Positions 53,903 through 63,548 of a stretch of DNA of 64,000 bases are shown here, piece by piece; the first letter of the stretch is position 1, and each line of letters starts with the position of its first letter. The notes beneath the pieces are model-generated. The model saw nothing but the letters and a program-made list of their open reading frames with translations. It searched no databases and was not told where the DNA came from. Position numbers and translations under genes: made by a program. The DNA is from Pseudogracilibacillus sp037072025 (GTDB lineage Bacteria; Bacillota; Bacilli; Bacillales; Amphibacillaceae). The stretch lies in the NCBI RefSeq assembly GCF_037072025.1, contig NZ_JAXHDD010000017.1, positions 1-64,000 on the forward strand, given 5' to 3'.

Positions 53903-55158
53903 ATGGGCAAGAAAACATTATTAAAATTAGAACAAGAGAAAGTGGGGGAAGAGTCTACTTCTTTGTTCAAACAGAAATCATTCCTTCTTGTTTGGATTGC
54001 TACACTCTTTACTGGATTAGCTACTTCATTTTTTTATTGGCTGAATCTTGGTATGTGGTTCGCCATTTGGGTATGGCAGAGTCATTATCAATTGTTTTAA
54101 TGGTTACAGCACTGCCGCGATTGTTCTTTATGTCATTGGGGGGGGTTTTGGCTGATCGGGTACGGAGAACACGTATTTTATTTACATCAGATATTATCCG
54201 AAGCTTATTGGTTTTTTTGATGGTCGTTTTTTTGTTAGTACAATACCTTCCTTTTTGGCTATTGCTAATTTTCGCTTTACTTTTTGGGATTTTAGATGCA
54301 TTTTATTGGCCTGCTAACACATCATTAGTTCCAACGATTGTAAAAAAAGAGCAACTAACTCAAGCTAACTCAATTATTCTAAGCACCCAACAAATTGCTT
54401 TACTTCTCGGACCAATGTTAGCAGGACTAATACTAACATTTGGTTCATTTGCAGCAGTTTTTTCAACACTTAGCATTTTATTGCTAATCGCAGCAAGTCT
54501 CATTTATTTTGTTAATGATCCAATTAAACGTGGGGATGCAAAAGAATCAAGGTCTGTTCGTGAAGATTTTATAGAAGGACTTCAAGTTGTTAAACAAGAT
54601 TCTTTTATTAAAATGTTTATCATTTTTGCTGTCATTATCAACTTATTTTTTGTAGGTCCATTAGCAGTAACGATACCTATTTTTGTTGATCAAACACTTC
54701 ATGGGACTGCTATGGATTTAAGTTATTTAGAAACATCGGTCGCATTTGGAGCATTACTTGGCGGCGTATTGACGGCCTTAATTAAAATAAAAAAGAAAAG
54801 AGCAATGTTGTCGATGATTTTTTTCCTCATTGTGGGAATCTGTGTGATCGGTCTCGGATTTGTTCAGCTGTTAATTCCCGCAATCATCCTTTTCTTTATT
54901 ACTAATGTGTTTGATCAAGCCGGGATTATATATATGTATACTTTGCTTCAAGAAAGAGTGGAAATTGATAAAGTAGGTCGTCTAATGAGCCTTTTAATGA
55001 CCGCTTCAATGGGATTGATTCCTGTATCTCATGCGATGGTATCAGGGTTGTTTCATTTAGGAGTAACACTTTTAACGTTACTAATTGTTTCAGGAAGTAT
55101 AATTTCGCTTATCTTTTTAGTAACACTTCTATTCGGAAGGAAATTATATTTAAATTAA
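53903..55158 (+). pseudogene. MFS exporter (EntS-like), one frameshift
   Basis: ATG 53903 follows GAGGGGG. The first frame runs to residue about 44 (FKQKSFLLVWIATLFTGLAT); a T-run (54029-54035) changes the frame, and the second frame continues through 11 helices (LSIVLMVTALPRLFFMSLGG, motif A GVLADRVRRTR) to the end. Removing one T restores a normal protein of about 417 residues. This is either a homopolymer error or a recent break. It probably exported the peptide made by the lost synthetase. Confidence 0.82.
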
Positions 55159-55186
55159 ATTAATAACTTAGGGAGGAGTAACTTTC

Positions 55187-55863
55187 TTCTGCGGCTTCGA
55201 TCATGCCATCAGATGTATAGGCCTTTCCGTTTCTTAGCTTTGCATATAAGCATAAACGGCTAGAGCCTTCAAAAACGTAAAGGGGATGCATGCTCTTCTT
55301 TCCAGGATTAGTCGAATTATAACCAACCTCAGCGCCTTCCTGATTTCCATAACCGTATTTACTGATGAATCAAAATCAAGGATCACGCGGTTTTGTTCGG
55401 ATAAAACCCGTTTAGTTAACTCCTCATTTGTTTCCTTTAAGCCATGTACATCTTCGGCAGTTTCAAACCGTTGTAGGTCGTTATAATAGGTCGTATTGTC
55501 AGGCAATTTCTCCCACTTAAAAAAGCGTTTCAATAGGGTTTCCTGCTCGACTTCTTAAAAATGATAGATTCTTTCTATCCCTAAAACGCGCCCTAAAATA
55601 AGAGCTATCGCAACTTCAGGTAATGGAAAGATTCCACCTTGTTTACTAACATTGAGATAATCCTCCAAATGGTCAGTCAATCGAATTTTCTTTACATAAT
55701 CAAGAAGAGGCAAGATTCCTCCGTAGGATGTAGCGTGTTCAAAAGTTGGTTCAATAGTCACTTCCCGTGCTAGACAATTGTTCCACTCAGTTAGATGCGG
55801 ATAATATATGTTTAAACCATTATTTAAATATATAAAACAATTAGGTAACAAACCTATCTCCAA
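55187..55863 (-). mobile_element. IS1380-family transposase relic
   Basis: From about 55785 the minus strand encodes TSYGGILPLLDYVKKIRLTD, an in-frame stop at 55557, then LLKRFFKWEKLPDNTTYYND, RVILDFDSSVNTV with the first catalytic Asp, a frameshift and SRLCLYAKLRNGKAYTSDGM. The rest of the transposase is missing. It marks the right border of the peptide-synthetase relics. Confidence 0.8.
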
Positions 55864-56021
55864 GAATTGAACAAAAATGGCAAGAATTAATTGTTTAGAG
55901 CTTTTTGCGATGTACCTATTTCTTATTTTTATATTATAAGGTAGAAACAGCTAATCCAAGTCCGAGTTCTACCCTTATTTAAAAAAGGTGGAAGGTGCCC
56001 AAAAAGCACCTTCTTTAGAAT

Positions 56022-56258
56022 TTATCCCTTAACGTCATCTAAACTTGCACCAAAGTTGATATGATATATATTATTATCGATCGCCAATGCTGGGACTGAT
56101 TTCACACCCTTCTTTTCTGCCTCTTCAATACGATTTTTGTCTGTGCCAAGATGCACCACTTCTGTAGTAATTTTTGATTTGTCAAGATAATCAAGAACCA
56201 TTTGCTCCGCATCTACACAAATTGGACAACCCGCATGATAAAATATTGCTTTTGACAT
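56022..56258 (-). CDS. Small thioredoxin/glutaredoxin-like protein
   Basis: 78 residues from ATG 56258 after GGGGGAGA. Residues 8-15 form the redox motif HAGCPICV (CxxC), and SVPALAI carries the cis-proline. The size fits glutaredoxin-like small redox proteins. It acts in the cytoplasm; no partner gene is adjacent. A T-rich hairpin (AGAAGGTGCTTTTTGGGCACCTT, reverse strand of 55985-56015) serves as terminator. Confidence 0.8.
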   Translation of the reverse strand: MSKAIFYHAGCPICVDAEQMVLDYLDKSKITTEVVHLGTDKNRIEEAEKKGVKSVPALAIDNNIYHINFGASLDDVKG

Positions 56259-56712
56259 TTAGGCATCTCCCCCATAATTTTTTGTATCATTACTACTTAA
56301 ATTAAGTATAGAAGGTGCGATAACAGTAAACAATACCAATTTACCTATGATATCCATAGGTAAAACCAATTGATTTTTTCAAAAACATACTCTACCTCCT
56401 ATCGAAGTTATGTCTTAATTAACAATCAAAAAAATCACAAAATGGAATATCGAGTAGTTGACCGATTTCTACACCAGACATGTTAAATGTGATCACTCCC
56501 CTTCTCAACCAAAAAAGGCAGTTGAAAATTTCTCCTACCATAACCTTTAAATAAAAAAATATAGAAGAAGTTTTTTTAAAAAATAGAAACACAAAAATGC
56601 CCAGCTGAACTTAAGCCAGTTGGGCATAAAAGATGATGTATTTTTTCAAAAATGGCGTGCCGAATTTACACCGCATCAAATTATTGAAGACCTTCGTATA
56701 AAGGAAACTAAT
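56259..56712. other. Intergenic region, no intact gene
   Basis: A short minus-strand fragment (VEIGQLLDIPFCDFFDC, ending about 56425) and hairpin CCCAGCTGA/GCCAGTTGGG near 56600-56625 were noticed. Neither was assigned. Confidence 0.35.
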
Positions 56713-57600
56713 TCGTAATTTCATGTACATTTCTTAAAACTTGTTCTTTAACATTTGAGCAATTTGGATTTTGTAATACAAGTACAATAAGTTGGGCTAT
56801 TTCTTTCATTTCCATAGATCCTAATCCTCTCGTCATCATAGCAGGAGTTCGAATCGAATTCCACTTGTTACAAGCGGACTTGTCGAATCGTGAGGATGGA
56901 GTTTATATTTGCCGTAATCCCGACTTCATCGAGCATTGTTTCTGCATTTTCTCCCATTATCCAATACTACGCACATCGAGCAACACCATATGATTGTCTG
57001 TTCTTCCTGAAACGACGTTTAGTCCTTCACTTATTAATGTCTCTGCCAATACTTCTGCATTTTCAAGAACTCTTTCAATATATGTTTTGAAATCGGGTTG
57101 CAACGCCTCGCCTAGCGCAACAGCTTTTGCTGCAATATTCTAGGGAATATCGCTTTATCAATTGCTTGTGCCCATGATTCACGACACACGATGGATACCA
57201 CCTCTTGGTCACGCAATGTTTTATGTGTTGTCGTCGTAACATAGTGTGCATGCGGTAAAGGGTTGGGATGCAATCCTGCAGCAACAATTTCCGCATTATG
57301 TGCCATAACCACAAAAAATATAGCTCCGACTTCAGCTGAAATTTGAGCAAATAACTTAAATTCGATTGTCTGTGGATATGCCATGCCGATGTTTATGAGC
57401 AAGTTTACGCACTTGATCATCTGATCACACCGTGAGGGATAAAGAAATGATAGTGTTTTCCAGAAAAATTCACTACAGTCCCTGTCGCCTCCATTACAGC
57501 TTGACTAACAAAGTTCTCTGATGCAATCAGTTCTATTTTATCTTGTTGTCTTGAAAGTTCTTGCTTAATAGCCCCAGCAAATACTTTATCTTTTTGTTCT
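56713..57600 (-). pseudogene. glyA: Serine hydroxymethyltransferase relic
   Basis: Pieces of GlyA appear in order on the minus strand. QDKIELIASENFVSQAVMEA (about 57550) is the N-terminal motif. AYPQTIEFKLFAQISAEVGA, GLHPNPLPHAHYVTTTTHKT (the PLP lysine region) follow, then fragments in other frames, ending SGIRIGTPAMTTRGLGSMEM (about 56860). Frameshifts, deletions and changed residues are many, so it is an old dead copy. A working copy elsewhere is expected. Confidence 0.9.
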
Positions 57601-57890
57601 AAGTGGCTAAAACAATTTTATATTAATCCACTCCGTTATAGCTTTATAATTTTATTGCGATGATGGTTATTGAATTAATCTGTCTAGTTCATAGTAAAGC
57701 ATCTATGGTAGGTGGAATCAGATAGATCGAGCATTGTTGTATCAACTACTAGGAATTGTATTAGCTGCAGAAAGTATATTTGGATTATAGGTACAATAAG
57801 GTATTCAATTATATGGTGTAGTTATGGAATGAGATTTGCTTCATTTAGGCTAGATTTTAGAAAAGTTTAATACAATTTTATCGAACACTA
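57601..57890. other. Intergenic spacer
   Basis: No intact gene or known motif seen; several stops in every frame. Confidence 0.4.
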
Positions 57891-57972
57891 GGAGGTAAAT
57901 AAGAATGACTAAACAACTAATTCCTTTTTAAATTAGGTGGTGGAGCAGTTGACTCCCCCACCTTCTTTGTTT
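57891..57972 (+). promoter_or_regulatory. Orphan micro-ORF with terminator, attenuator-like leader
   Basis: GGAGGT (57891-57896) lies 8 bases before ATG 57905, which opens the 8-residue frame MTKQLIPF and stops at 57931. AGGTGGTGGAG then pairs with CTCCCCCACCTT and a T-rich tail follows. This is the form of an antibiotic-responsive leader, yet no gene follows on this strand, only the erm gene in the opposite direction. Chance, or the remains of a lost resistance gene, are both possible. Confidence 0.4.
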
Positions 57973-58020
57973 TCTAAGAGCAAATAAGTAGCCCTTTTTA
58001 ACATTTATATTGTTTAACTA

Positions 58021-58881
58021 TTAAAAATGGTTTATTTTAATTTTTTTTATCTTCGGCCATCTGAACTTTGGAACGTGCTTCACCATAGTTTCAAATATAA
58101 GTCCCCATTGCTGTTCTGATAAAGTTGCAACTGAAACCTCATTCTTTATTCGAAGATTCCTTTTTAAATGTTTTATTTGAGGTCGTGTAAATACACCCCT
58201 AAATGCTAAATCAATAGAGAGTTGGGGATTTTTAAACATATAATCGACCAATCCCCAAAAAATTAAATAATCTCTATAAGATACAATCGGTTTAACCTTT
58301 CTATTTATTATAATCATAGCGGAATCAACCCTTGGTGGTGGAGAAAAATTCTTTCTTGAAATATCTTTAACATACCGAATATCAAACCACATTCTCCAAG
58401 CAATCACATATGGATCTTTCACAAAATTCGATGTAAATCTTTTTGCCGCACCCTTTTCCATTACAATAACTCCTCTTTGAAAACCGCTTGAAGGTTTATT
58501 TAGAAGCATTTTCAGTATTGGTGTTGTAATGGCATATGGGATATTAGAAACAACAATAAAGGCTTTCTTAGGTAGATGAATTTTCAAAATATCTTGATGA
58601 ATAACTTTAACGTTTGGACTATGAATAAATTCTTTTTTTAAAATATCAACAAATTTACTATCATATTCCACAGCAAATACCTTTTTTGCTTTTTTATTCA
58701 AAAACGATGTTAAAGCCCCTTTCCCAGCACCCAAGTCTATAACTAAATCATGTGTACTGATTTTTGCCTGATCTACAATCTCTTGAATCAGTTTCTTATT
58801 ATGCATCAAATGTTGTCCAGAAAAGGTTAGTGACTTCCTGCGACTTACTTTTTTGATTCTCTTATTTTTCTTTTGGGTCAT
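58021..58881 (-). CDS. erm: 23S rRNA (adenine-N6)-methyltransferase, Erm(D)-like
   Basis: 286 residues from ATG 58881 (AAAGGAAG). It has the SAM motif I DLGAGKGALTSFL (47-59), the catalytic motif NIPYAITTP (about 114-122) and the FSPPPRVDSAM stretch. It is close to the Erm(D)/Erm(K)/Erm(34) branch, whose members begin with a basic extension and SGQHLMHNKKLI as here. It methylates A2058 of 23S rRNA, giving MLS-type resistance. The leader peptide and attenuator hairpins upstream match this branch. Confidence 0.93.
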   Translation of the reverse strand: MTQKKNKRIKKVSRRKSLTFSGQHLMHNKKLIQEIVDQAKISTHDLVIDLGAGKGALTSFLNKKAKKVFAVEYDSKFVDILKKEFIHSPNVKVIHQDILKIHLPKKAFIVVSNIPYAITTPILKMLLNKPSSGFQRGVIVMEKGAAKRFTSNFVKDPYVIAWRMWFDIRYVKDISRKNFSPPPRVDSAMIIINRKVKPIVSYRDYLIFWGLVDYMFKNPQLSIDLAFRGVFTRPQIKHLKRNLRIKNEVSVATLSEQQWGLIFETMVKHVPKFRWPKIKKIKINHF

Positions 58882-58907
58882 GCTTCATCTTCCTTTCAAA
58901 ATAAAAA

Positions 58908-59070
58908 AGTCACAAGCATCTGCCTGTGATTTGAGAGTAAAAGGGAAGAGACCCATCCTTATTTAATTATGCGGCTGTTAAAAGCCGAAACCAAATACAC
59001 CAGTCTTTGGTGTAACAAAAAAAAGTTATTTTATACTAAAATAAAGAAAGGCAGAACAATCTGCCTTTCT
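58908..59070 (-). promoter_or_regulatory. erm leader with two intrinsic terminators (transcription attenuator)
   Basis: Towards erm, GAAAGGCAGA/TCTGCCTTTC (59069-59046) is followed by TTTATTTT, and TCACAGGCA/TGCTTGTGA (58929-58910) by CTTTTTTATTTT directly before the erm ribosome site. Two terminators between a leader peptide and the coding region fit control by transcription attenuation, as described for ermK of bacilli. Ribosome stalling on the leader would allow read-through. Confidence 0.75.
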
Positions 59071-59170
59071 ATACATTACATATTTTTTTATGAAATGAAG
59101 ATTATTAAAAAAGGACAGACTTATCCCCTCTACTCTGTGAACACAATACAGAGCCTTTGAACGTATTTAA

Positions 59171-59215
59171 TTACTGGTTCAAAGCTGGGAAACGAAGTCT
59201 GATAAAATAAATCAT
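59171..59215 (-). CDS. erm leader peptide
   Basis: A 14-residue frame, MIYFIRLRFPALNQ, starts at ATG 59215 with AGGAGG eleven bases upstream. It shares RLRFP-LNQ with the Erm(D) leader, whose Arg-Leu-Arg stretch is the macrolide-dependent stall site. It lies about 290 bases before erm on the same strand. A stem CTCTGT/ACAGAG follows directly, near 59155-59133. Confidence 0.85.
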   Translation of the reverse strand: MIYFIRLRFPALNQ

Positions 59216-59232
59216 TTTTTAATAATCCTCCT

Positions 59233-60033
59233 AAATGTAAAATATGAATTAAACTTTACACCTCCCCTTAAAATAAGTCAAATAAAACAAGAAATCAAAT
59301 ACTTGTAATTTTTTCACATGATAATCCGTTTTTTGATGTTATGAGTGTTAATATCAAGCACAGTAGTGGATGTAACGGATGATATAATCAACTTTATTAT
59401 TGAACGATTTCAGAGCATGTTGACCTAGTCCAATTATCACGAATAATACTGTTGCCGCCTTGTACCTCGTTCATTGAGCCAAAATTAATGCAAGAAAATA
59501 GCGCCGACAAAATGTAACAATTACGGTAAGCGTAAAAGTCCAATTCATTAACGGATGATAAAAGGAACATATTTCATATACTGAAAGTTCATATGTTTCT
59601 GTTCCACAAGAAGTAACAGCTTTTTATACGAAAATGGGAGAAAAGCTCAATTTTGACACAAAAAAACATCCTCCCTAAAAAGTAAAATTACTTTTTTTGG
59701 AAAAATCATTTGATTAATTTGTTATATGATGCTTTTTATCCCCCATTCTGTTTTTGATTGGACTTGAGCTTATTAACTACCAAAATGGAAATCTGGACAT
59801 TATGGATACTTTCTTCCACTAGACGCTCCGCCAGGGCATCCCTTAATGCGAGGAATACTAATCATCGAAAATGTTGTTTCCTCTGGTAGAAGTGTTCGTC
59901 ATAGAAATGTACGATTACCAAGCTCTGTAGTATCTATAATAAACAAAGTAATTAATTATTAAACACCACACCCCCATTTTCATTCATTGCGGTGTCTGTA
60001 AAGACATAGGAGTTTTGAACACGCTCTAATAGA
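59233..60033. other. Intergenic region with unassigned relics
   Basis: The right part upstream of erm must hold its promoter; none is clear. Short coding-like pieces are seen, for example VPQEVTAFYTKMGEKLNF on the plus strand near 59610 and GHPLMRGILIIENVVSSGRS near 59835, without starts or a recognised family. No intact gene. Confidence 0.35.
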
Positions 60034-60035
60034 TA

Positions 60036-60070
60036 GAGCTGAAAACCTTATAAAACTAGGTTCTCAGCTC
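60036..60070. terminator. Hairpin after the DUF2207 gene
   Basis: GAGCTGAAAACCT pairs with AGGTTCTCAGCTC (one mismatch) about 110 bases after the DUF2207 stop. The T run is weak. Confidence 0.5.
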
Positions 60071-60178
60071 CGTTTATAATCTTTCATCCTTCTATGCGGT
60101 TTAAAAATAGGATATCTCAATTTGTATGACTACATTTATTTCCAATTTTTTCTCATCATATTTTAGGCATTCATTCCG

Positions 60179-61864
60179 CTACCTCGTACCTCCACCGCTT
60201 CCACCACCAAAAGAACCTCCGCCGCCACCACTGCTCGTTGATCCTCCTCCGCCACCGCTAACTAATCCACGTGACACTCGACCCTCTGATGCGCTTTGAG
60301 TAAACGAGTTTGTTAAGTGAAGGGATCCTCCTGAATAGGATGTTTCTTGTTCATACTGCGGATAAAGATTGTTAAACTGTTTTCTGACAACATCTGTCAG
60401 TCCAAGTAATGCCGCCCAAACCATGATATCATCCCAAATTTTCACGTTGATCGCTTCATGTTCGTTCAGCAACGAGTAGTCATAAAGGTAATTGACATAC
60501 AGATGTACTTTCCTCTCTAAATCTAGTCCTTTCGCTGTCGATTCAAAAGTTTCTCGTTTGATGAAGAATTTCCTCTCTTCTTGTCGCTCCACATATCCTT
60601 CATGAATTAATGTTTGTAATGAATCATTTACAATATCTTTTTCCCAAGCAATTATTTTTTTTCGATTCTTTCCCGTCCATATTCTAAACTCGTTTTCTGT
60701 TAAAATTTTATCTGAACCTGCCGCAAGTAACATCATATGAAACAGTTTCCCTTCGTGAGAGAATGTATCCATCTCTTTATCAAGGAAATTAATAGATGCT
60801 ATCTGTTCTTTGCTGAAGAAACTTACTTCTTTCGTTTCGACAATGATTTTTTCTTCTTTCATCCACTTTAAGATAAATGCTGTTAGCAACTTTTCAAAAT
60901 TACTTACCCCCATCACATATAGAAGATAATAAATGTCTAAAAAGTCACCTGCATACGGATAGTCCCTATAATATTCATTATGATATCGTCTAAAAAATGT
61001 TTTTGGTTTTTTCTTTGTTAGCTTAAGACTCGGTCGATAAAAATTTAAAAAGTAAATGGAAAGCACGAATAATATAAAGAAAGTAATTTTTATGAAATTG
61101 AAATTGAACAAAGGCCTGTTTTCTTTCCCGTAGTCGCTTCCTTTAAGTGCTTCTTCTTGAATTTCATCAAAGGATTTATCTAAGTGGTCACCTGTTGTAA
61201 ACATGCCATCTGCGAATTTAACAAGAATTGTCACATAATCTTTTTCATCTAACGGATAATCGTTGGTCGCAACAATTTTTCCATCAAGGAAATCGATCTC
61301 ACCATTGAATCCAAATCCCCATATGCTTTCAGTTTCCTCACTTAATGCACTTTCTGTTTCAATCTCGATCATAACTTCCATAGGTGGAGTGTTCTGTTGA
61401 TCATTGACAAATCTCCAAAATAAAATTTGGCTATCTTGTAATTGTTTAATAAAATCTGTAATCGTATATTGTACAATGTACTCATGGTATCCGTACCTGC
61501 CGATACCCCAGCTTAGTTCATAGCCGTTCTTAGTTTCAATGATTCCATTTTTAAACGCTTTTTCAGACTGCGATGCTTTTAGATCCCAATCATCAATAAA
61601 CTGATATGTTTTGCCGTTTTCTGTCACAATAAAATCTTTAATCGTTGATTTTCCAAGATTTTCAATCACCATGTAGTTTTCCGTGCCTTCAGTTAAATAT
61701 GCTTCTCTTCTTTCCGTTATATTTGCACTTCCGTCTTGGTTGATGAATACATGAATATGTAATTTTTCCACTTGATGTTTAGCTGCATATATTTCCTCAA
61801 AGTTAATTAGACCAACTAAAATCAAGAAAAGACATATCGCTATTCCATATTTGTACTTTTTCAT
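60179..61864 (-). CDS. DUF2207 membrane protein
   Basis: 561 residues: signal or anchor helix (about 8-28), an extracellular beta domain of the DUF2207 kind (HVFINQDGSANITERREAYL.. about 30-235), a membrane helix (FIKITFFILFVLSIYFLNFY, about 252-271), a cytoplasmic helical domain, and a very Gly/Ser-rich C-terminus (from about 535). It follows the LemA gene by 10 bases; LemA-DUF2207 pairs are common in Bacillota. The role is unknown, probably envelope-related. Confidence 0.88.
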   Translation of the reverse strand: MKKYKYGIAICLFLILVGLINFEEIYAAKHQVEKLHIHVFINQDGSANITERREAYLTEGTENYMVIENLGKSTIKDFIVTENGKTYQFIDDWDLKASQSEKAFKNGIIETKNGYELSWGIGRYGYHEYIVQYTITDFIKQLQDSQILFWRFVNDQQNTPPMEVMIEIETESALSEETESIWGFGFNGEIDFLDGKIVATNDYPLDEKDYVTILVKFADGMFTTGDHLDKSFDEIQEEALKGSDYGKENRPLFNFNFIKITFFILFVLSIYFLNFYRPSLKLTKKKPKTFFRRYHNEYYRDYPYAGDFLDIYYLLYVMGVSNFEKLLTAFILKWMKEEKIIVETKEVSFFSKEQIASINFLDKEMDTFSHEGKLFHMMLLAAGSDKILTENEFRIWTGKNRKKIIAWEKDIVNDSLQTLIHEGYVERQEERKFFIKRETFESTAKGLDLERKVHLYVNYLYDYSLLNEHEAINVKIWDDIMVWAALLGLTDVVRKQFNNLYPQYEQETSYSGGSLHLTNSFTQSASEGRVSRGLVSGGGGGSTSSGGGGGSFGGGSGGGTR

Positions 61865-61874
61865 TTTAATCCCT

Positions 61875-62426
61875 CTACTCCCAGCCCGGCATTTCTTGTT
61901 TCGTCTCTGTTCCTTGAAAGTACTCTTTTTCCGTAAAATTGAACAGCTTTGCTACCATGTTGGAAGGAAACATTTTAAGTTGGCGATTAAATTTTGTAAC
62001 AACATCGTTATAGATCATTCTTGCACCACGTACATTGTCTTCATATTTATTTATACTGTCCATAGTATTTCGGTATACTTCACTAGCTTTTAAGTCTGGA
62101 TAATTTTCAGAAATAGCAATCAATCGACCAACGACATTGTTTAGCTCTGTTTCGTCCTTTTCCATTTCATTAATCGAACTTTCTTTTCCAACACTTATTC
62201 TTTTTCCTGTGACAGATTCAAGCGTTTCAACTTCGTAACGCGAATACTTTTTCGTTGCTTGAATAAGGCTTTTAACGGCATCCCATCTCGACTCAATTTG
62301 CGTTGCAATTTGAGCTTTACCATTTGTGACCCTTTCCGCTAGAGTGACAAATTGGTTATACGTTGATATCATCCAAAAAATAAGACTGACAATAAGTAAG
62401 GTAATAACTAAAACAGTAATGAGCAT
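61875..62426 (-). CDS. LemA-family protein
   Basis: About 183 residues from ATG 62426 (GGGAGG, six bases upstream). N-terminal membrane helix (LITVLVITLLIVSLIFWMI), then the four-helix LemA domain with YNQFVTLAERVTN and ENYPDLKASEVYRNTMDSI, and a C-terminal FNFTEKEYFQ tail. It is the first gene of the LemA-DUF2207 unit. LemA proteins sit in the membrane with a cytoplasmic or exposed helical bundle; the function is unclear. Confidence 0.92.
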   Translation of the reverse strand: MLITVLVITLLIVSLIFWMISTYNQFVTLAERVTNGKAQIATQIESRWDAVKSLIQATKKYSRYEVETLESVTGKRISVGKESSINEMEKDETELNNVVGRLIAISENYPDLKASEVYRNTMDSINKYEDNVRGARMIYNDVVTKFNRQLKMFPSNMVAKLFNFTEKEYFQGTETKQEMPGWE

Positions 62427-62477
62427 ATAAATTCCTCCCATAAATTCATTGTGAAAAACGAACAGCTATGTTCACGA

Positions 62478-62675
62478 AAGTTCTTTAAACTCTCGGTGAA
62501 GTATCACTAAGCGAACTACATACAGAATGATCGATAACCCATTTAAATAAATAGATTGATAGCCGAATAATTCCATTGACATACCAATTTCTAACGTTTC
62601 TATTAAGGTTATTACGCCATTAACAATTAAATAAGACTGATAAACCATCGGGACAAGGGAAAAATAATCCAGTTT
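62478..62675 (-). pseudogene. Membrane protein C-terminal fragment
   Basis: An open minus-strand frame of about 65 codons reads DYFSLVPMVYQSYLIVNGVI.. and ends HREFKELS. Two hydrophobic helices are evident. There is no start with a ribosome site, and the upstream part is missing or shifted. Family unknown. Confidence 0.4.
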
Positions 62676-62851
62676 GAAATGCCTTTATTCCACAGGTATG
62701 AGTACAGCCTTACTTAAAGCGGTTATAGTTGTCAAAATGAACGTCCTCATCATAAAACCCATGATCGACAGCATACAAAATATTTGCTAGATTTGTAACG
62801 TCATGATTCATGTTCTTTATTGTAGCCTATTCATTTTGTTGTTACAATTCT

Positions 62852-63115
62852 TTATTGATAACATTGTGAAAATATAAATTTAACCTCTTTCACTGTTTCT
62901 TGAAGATAAGCATGTTTATGTCGTTTATTTCTTTTCTTATTATTGAATGGATTTAAACGTTGTAACACATACCAATCGATGCGGTTCAACCACCTTTTAG
63001 ACAAAGGAGATAATTGGTAATAATTCTTGAATCCTTGTAGTCTACGGTTCAAGCCTTTCACTAAATCCTTTATGTCCATAAATAATTTATATCGTGGTTC
63101 GGTAAAATCTTTGAT
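62852..63115 (-). pseudogene. Group II intron maturase C-terminal fragment
   Basis: About 85 codons encode EEIKDFTEPRYKLFMDIKDL, LNRRLQGFKNYYQLSPLSKR and WLNRIDWYVLQRLN, the domain X (maturase) region at the end of group II intron reverse transcriptases. The reverse transcriptase part with YADD is absent. The intron RNA ends were not found. Confidence 0.75.
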
Positions 63116-63242
63116 TTCTTCCGCATTTTCTTCATAGCTATATACTATATTTAATTATTGACAAAATTATGTAACAGACGTATTATGTCATTAGGTAAAA
63201 AATTTTTCCTTAAGTAAACTATGTTAGGGGGAGTAAATTGTT

Positions 63243-63548
63243 ATGGGGTTTGAGTTGGAGTTATTTATACTTCTGATCGCTCATATATTGGGAACTTCAA
63301 TTTTTGGCAAGTTTGAGACTGAGACAGCATGGTGGAGACTTAGTTTAAAATGGTTCATCGTGATTGGGTTAACTTATGTTCTTTATCAATTTATAGATCA
63401 TTTGGCAATCATATTTGTTCTGTTATGTACTTTAGGAGGGATAATCTTCCACTTCATCTGGTGCCGTAAGCATAATATAGATCCCGTATCAGCAACACCA
63501 AGAAAAAAATATTATGAATTAAGAGGTTGGACATATAAGGAAGATTAA
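63243..63548 (+). CDS. Small membrane protein of unknown function
   Basis: 101 residues from ATG 63243 after GGGGGAG. Three hydrophobic helices (about 5-20, 32-52, 55-75) and a polar tail CRKHNIDPVSATPRKKYYEL. Family not recognised. It stands alone beside the intron relic. Confidence 0.65.
   Translation: MGFELELFILLIAHILGTSIFGKFETETAWWRLSLKWFIVIGLTYVLYQFIDHLAIIFVLLCTLGGIIFHFIWCRKHNIDPVSATPRKKYYELRGWTYKED

Noticed and set aside
58969..59160. 63-codon plus-strand frame upstream of erm
   Set aside because: It is the antisense of the attenuator hairpins and has no ribosome site.
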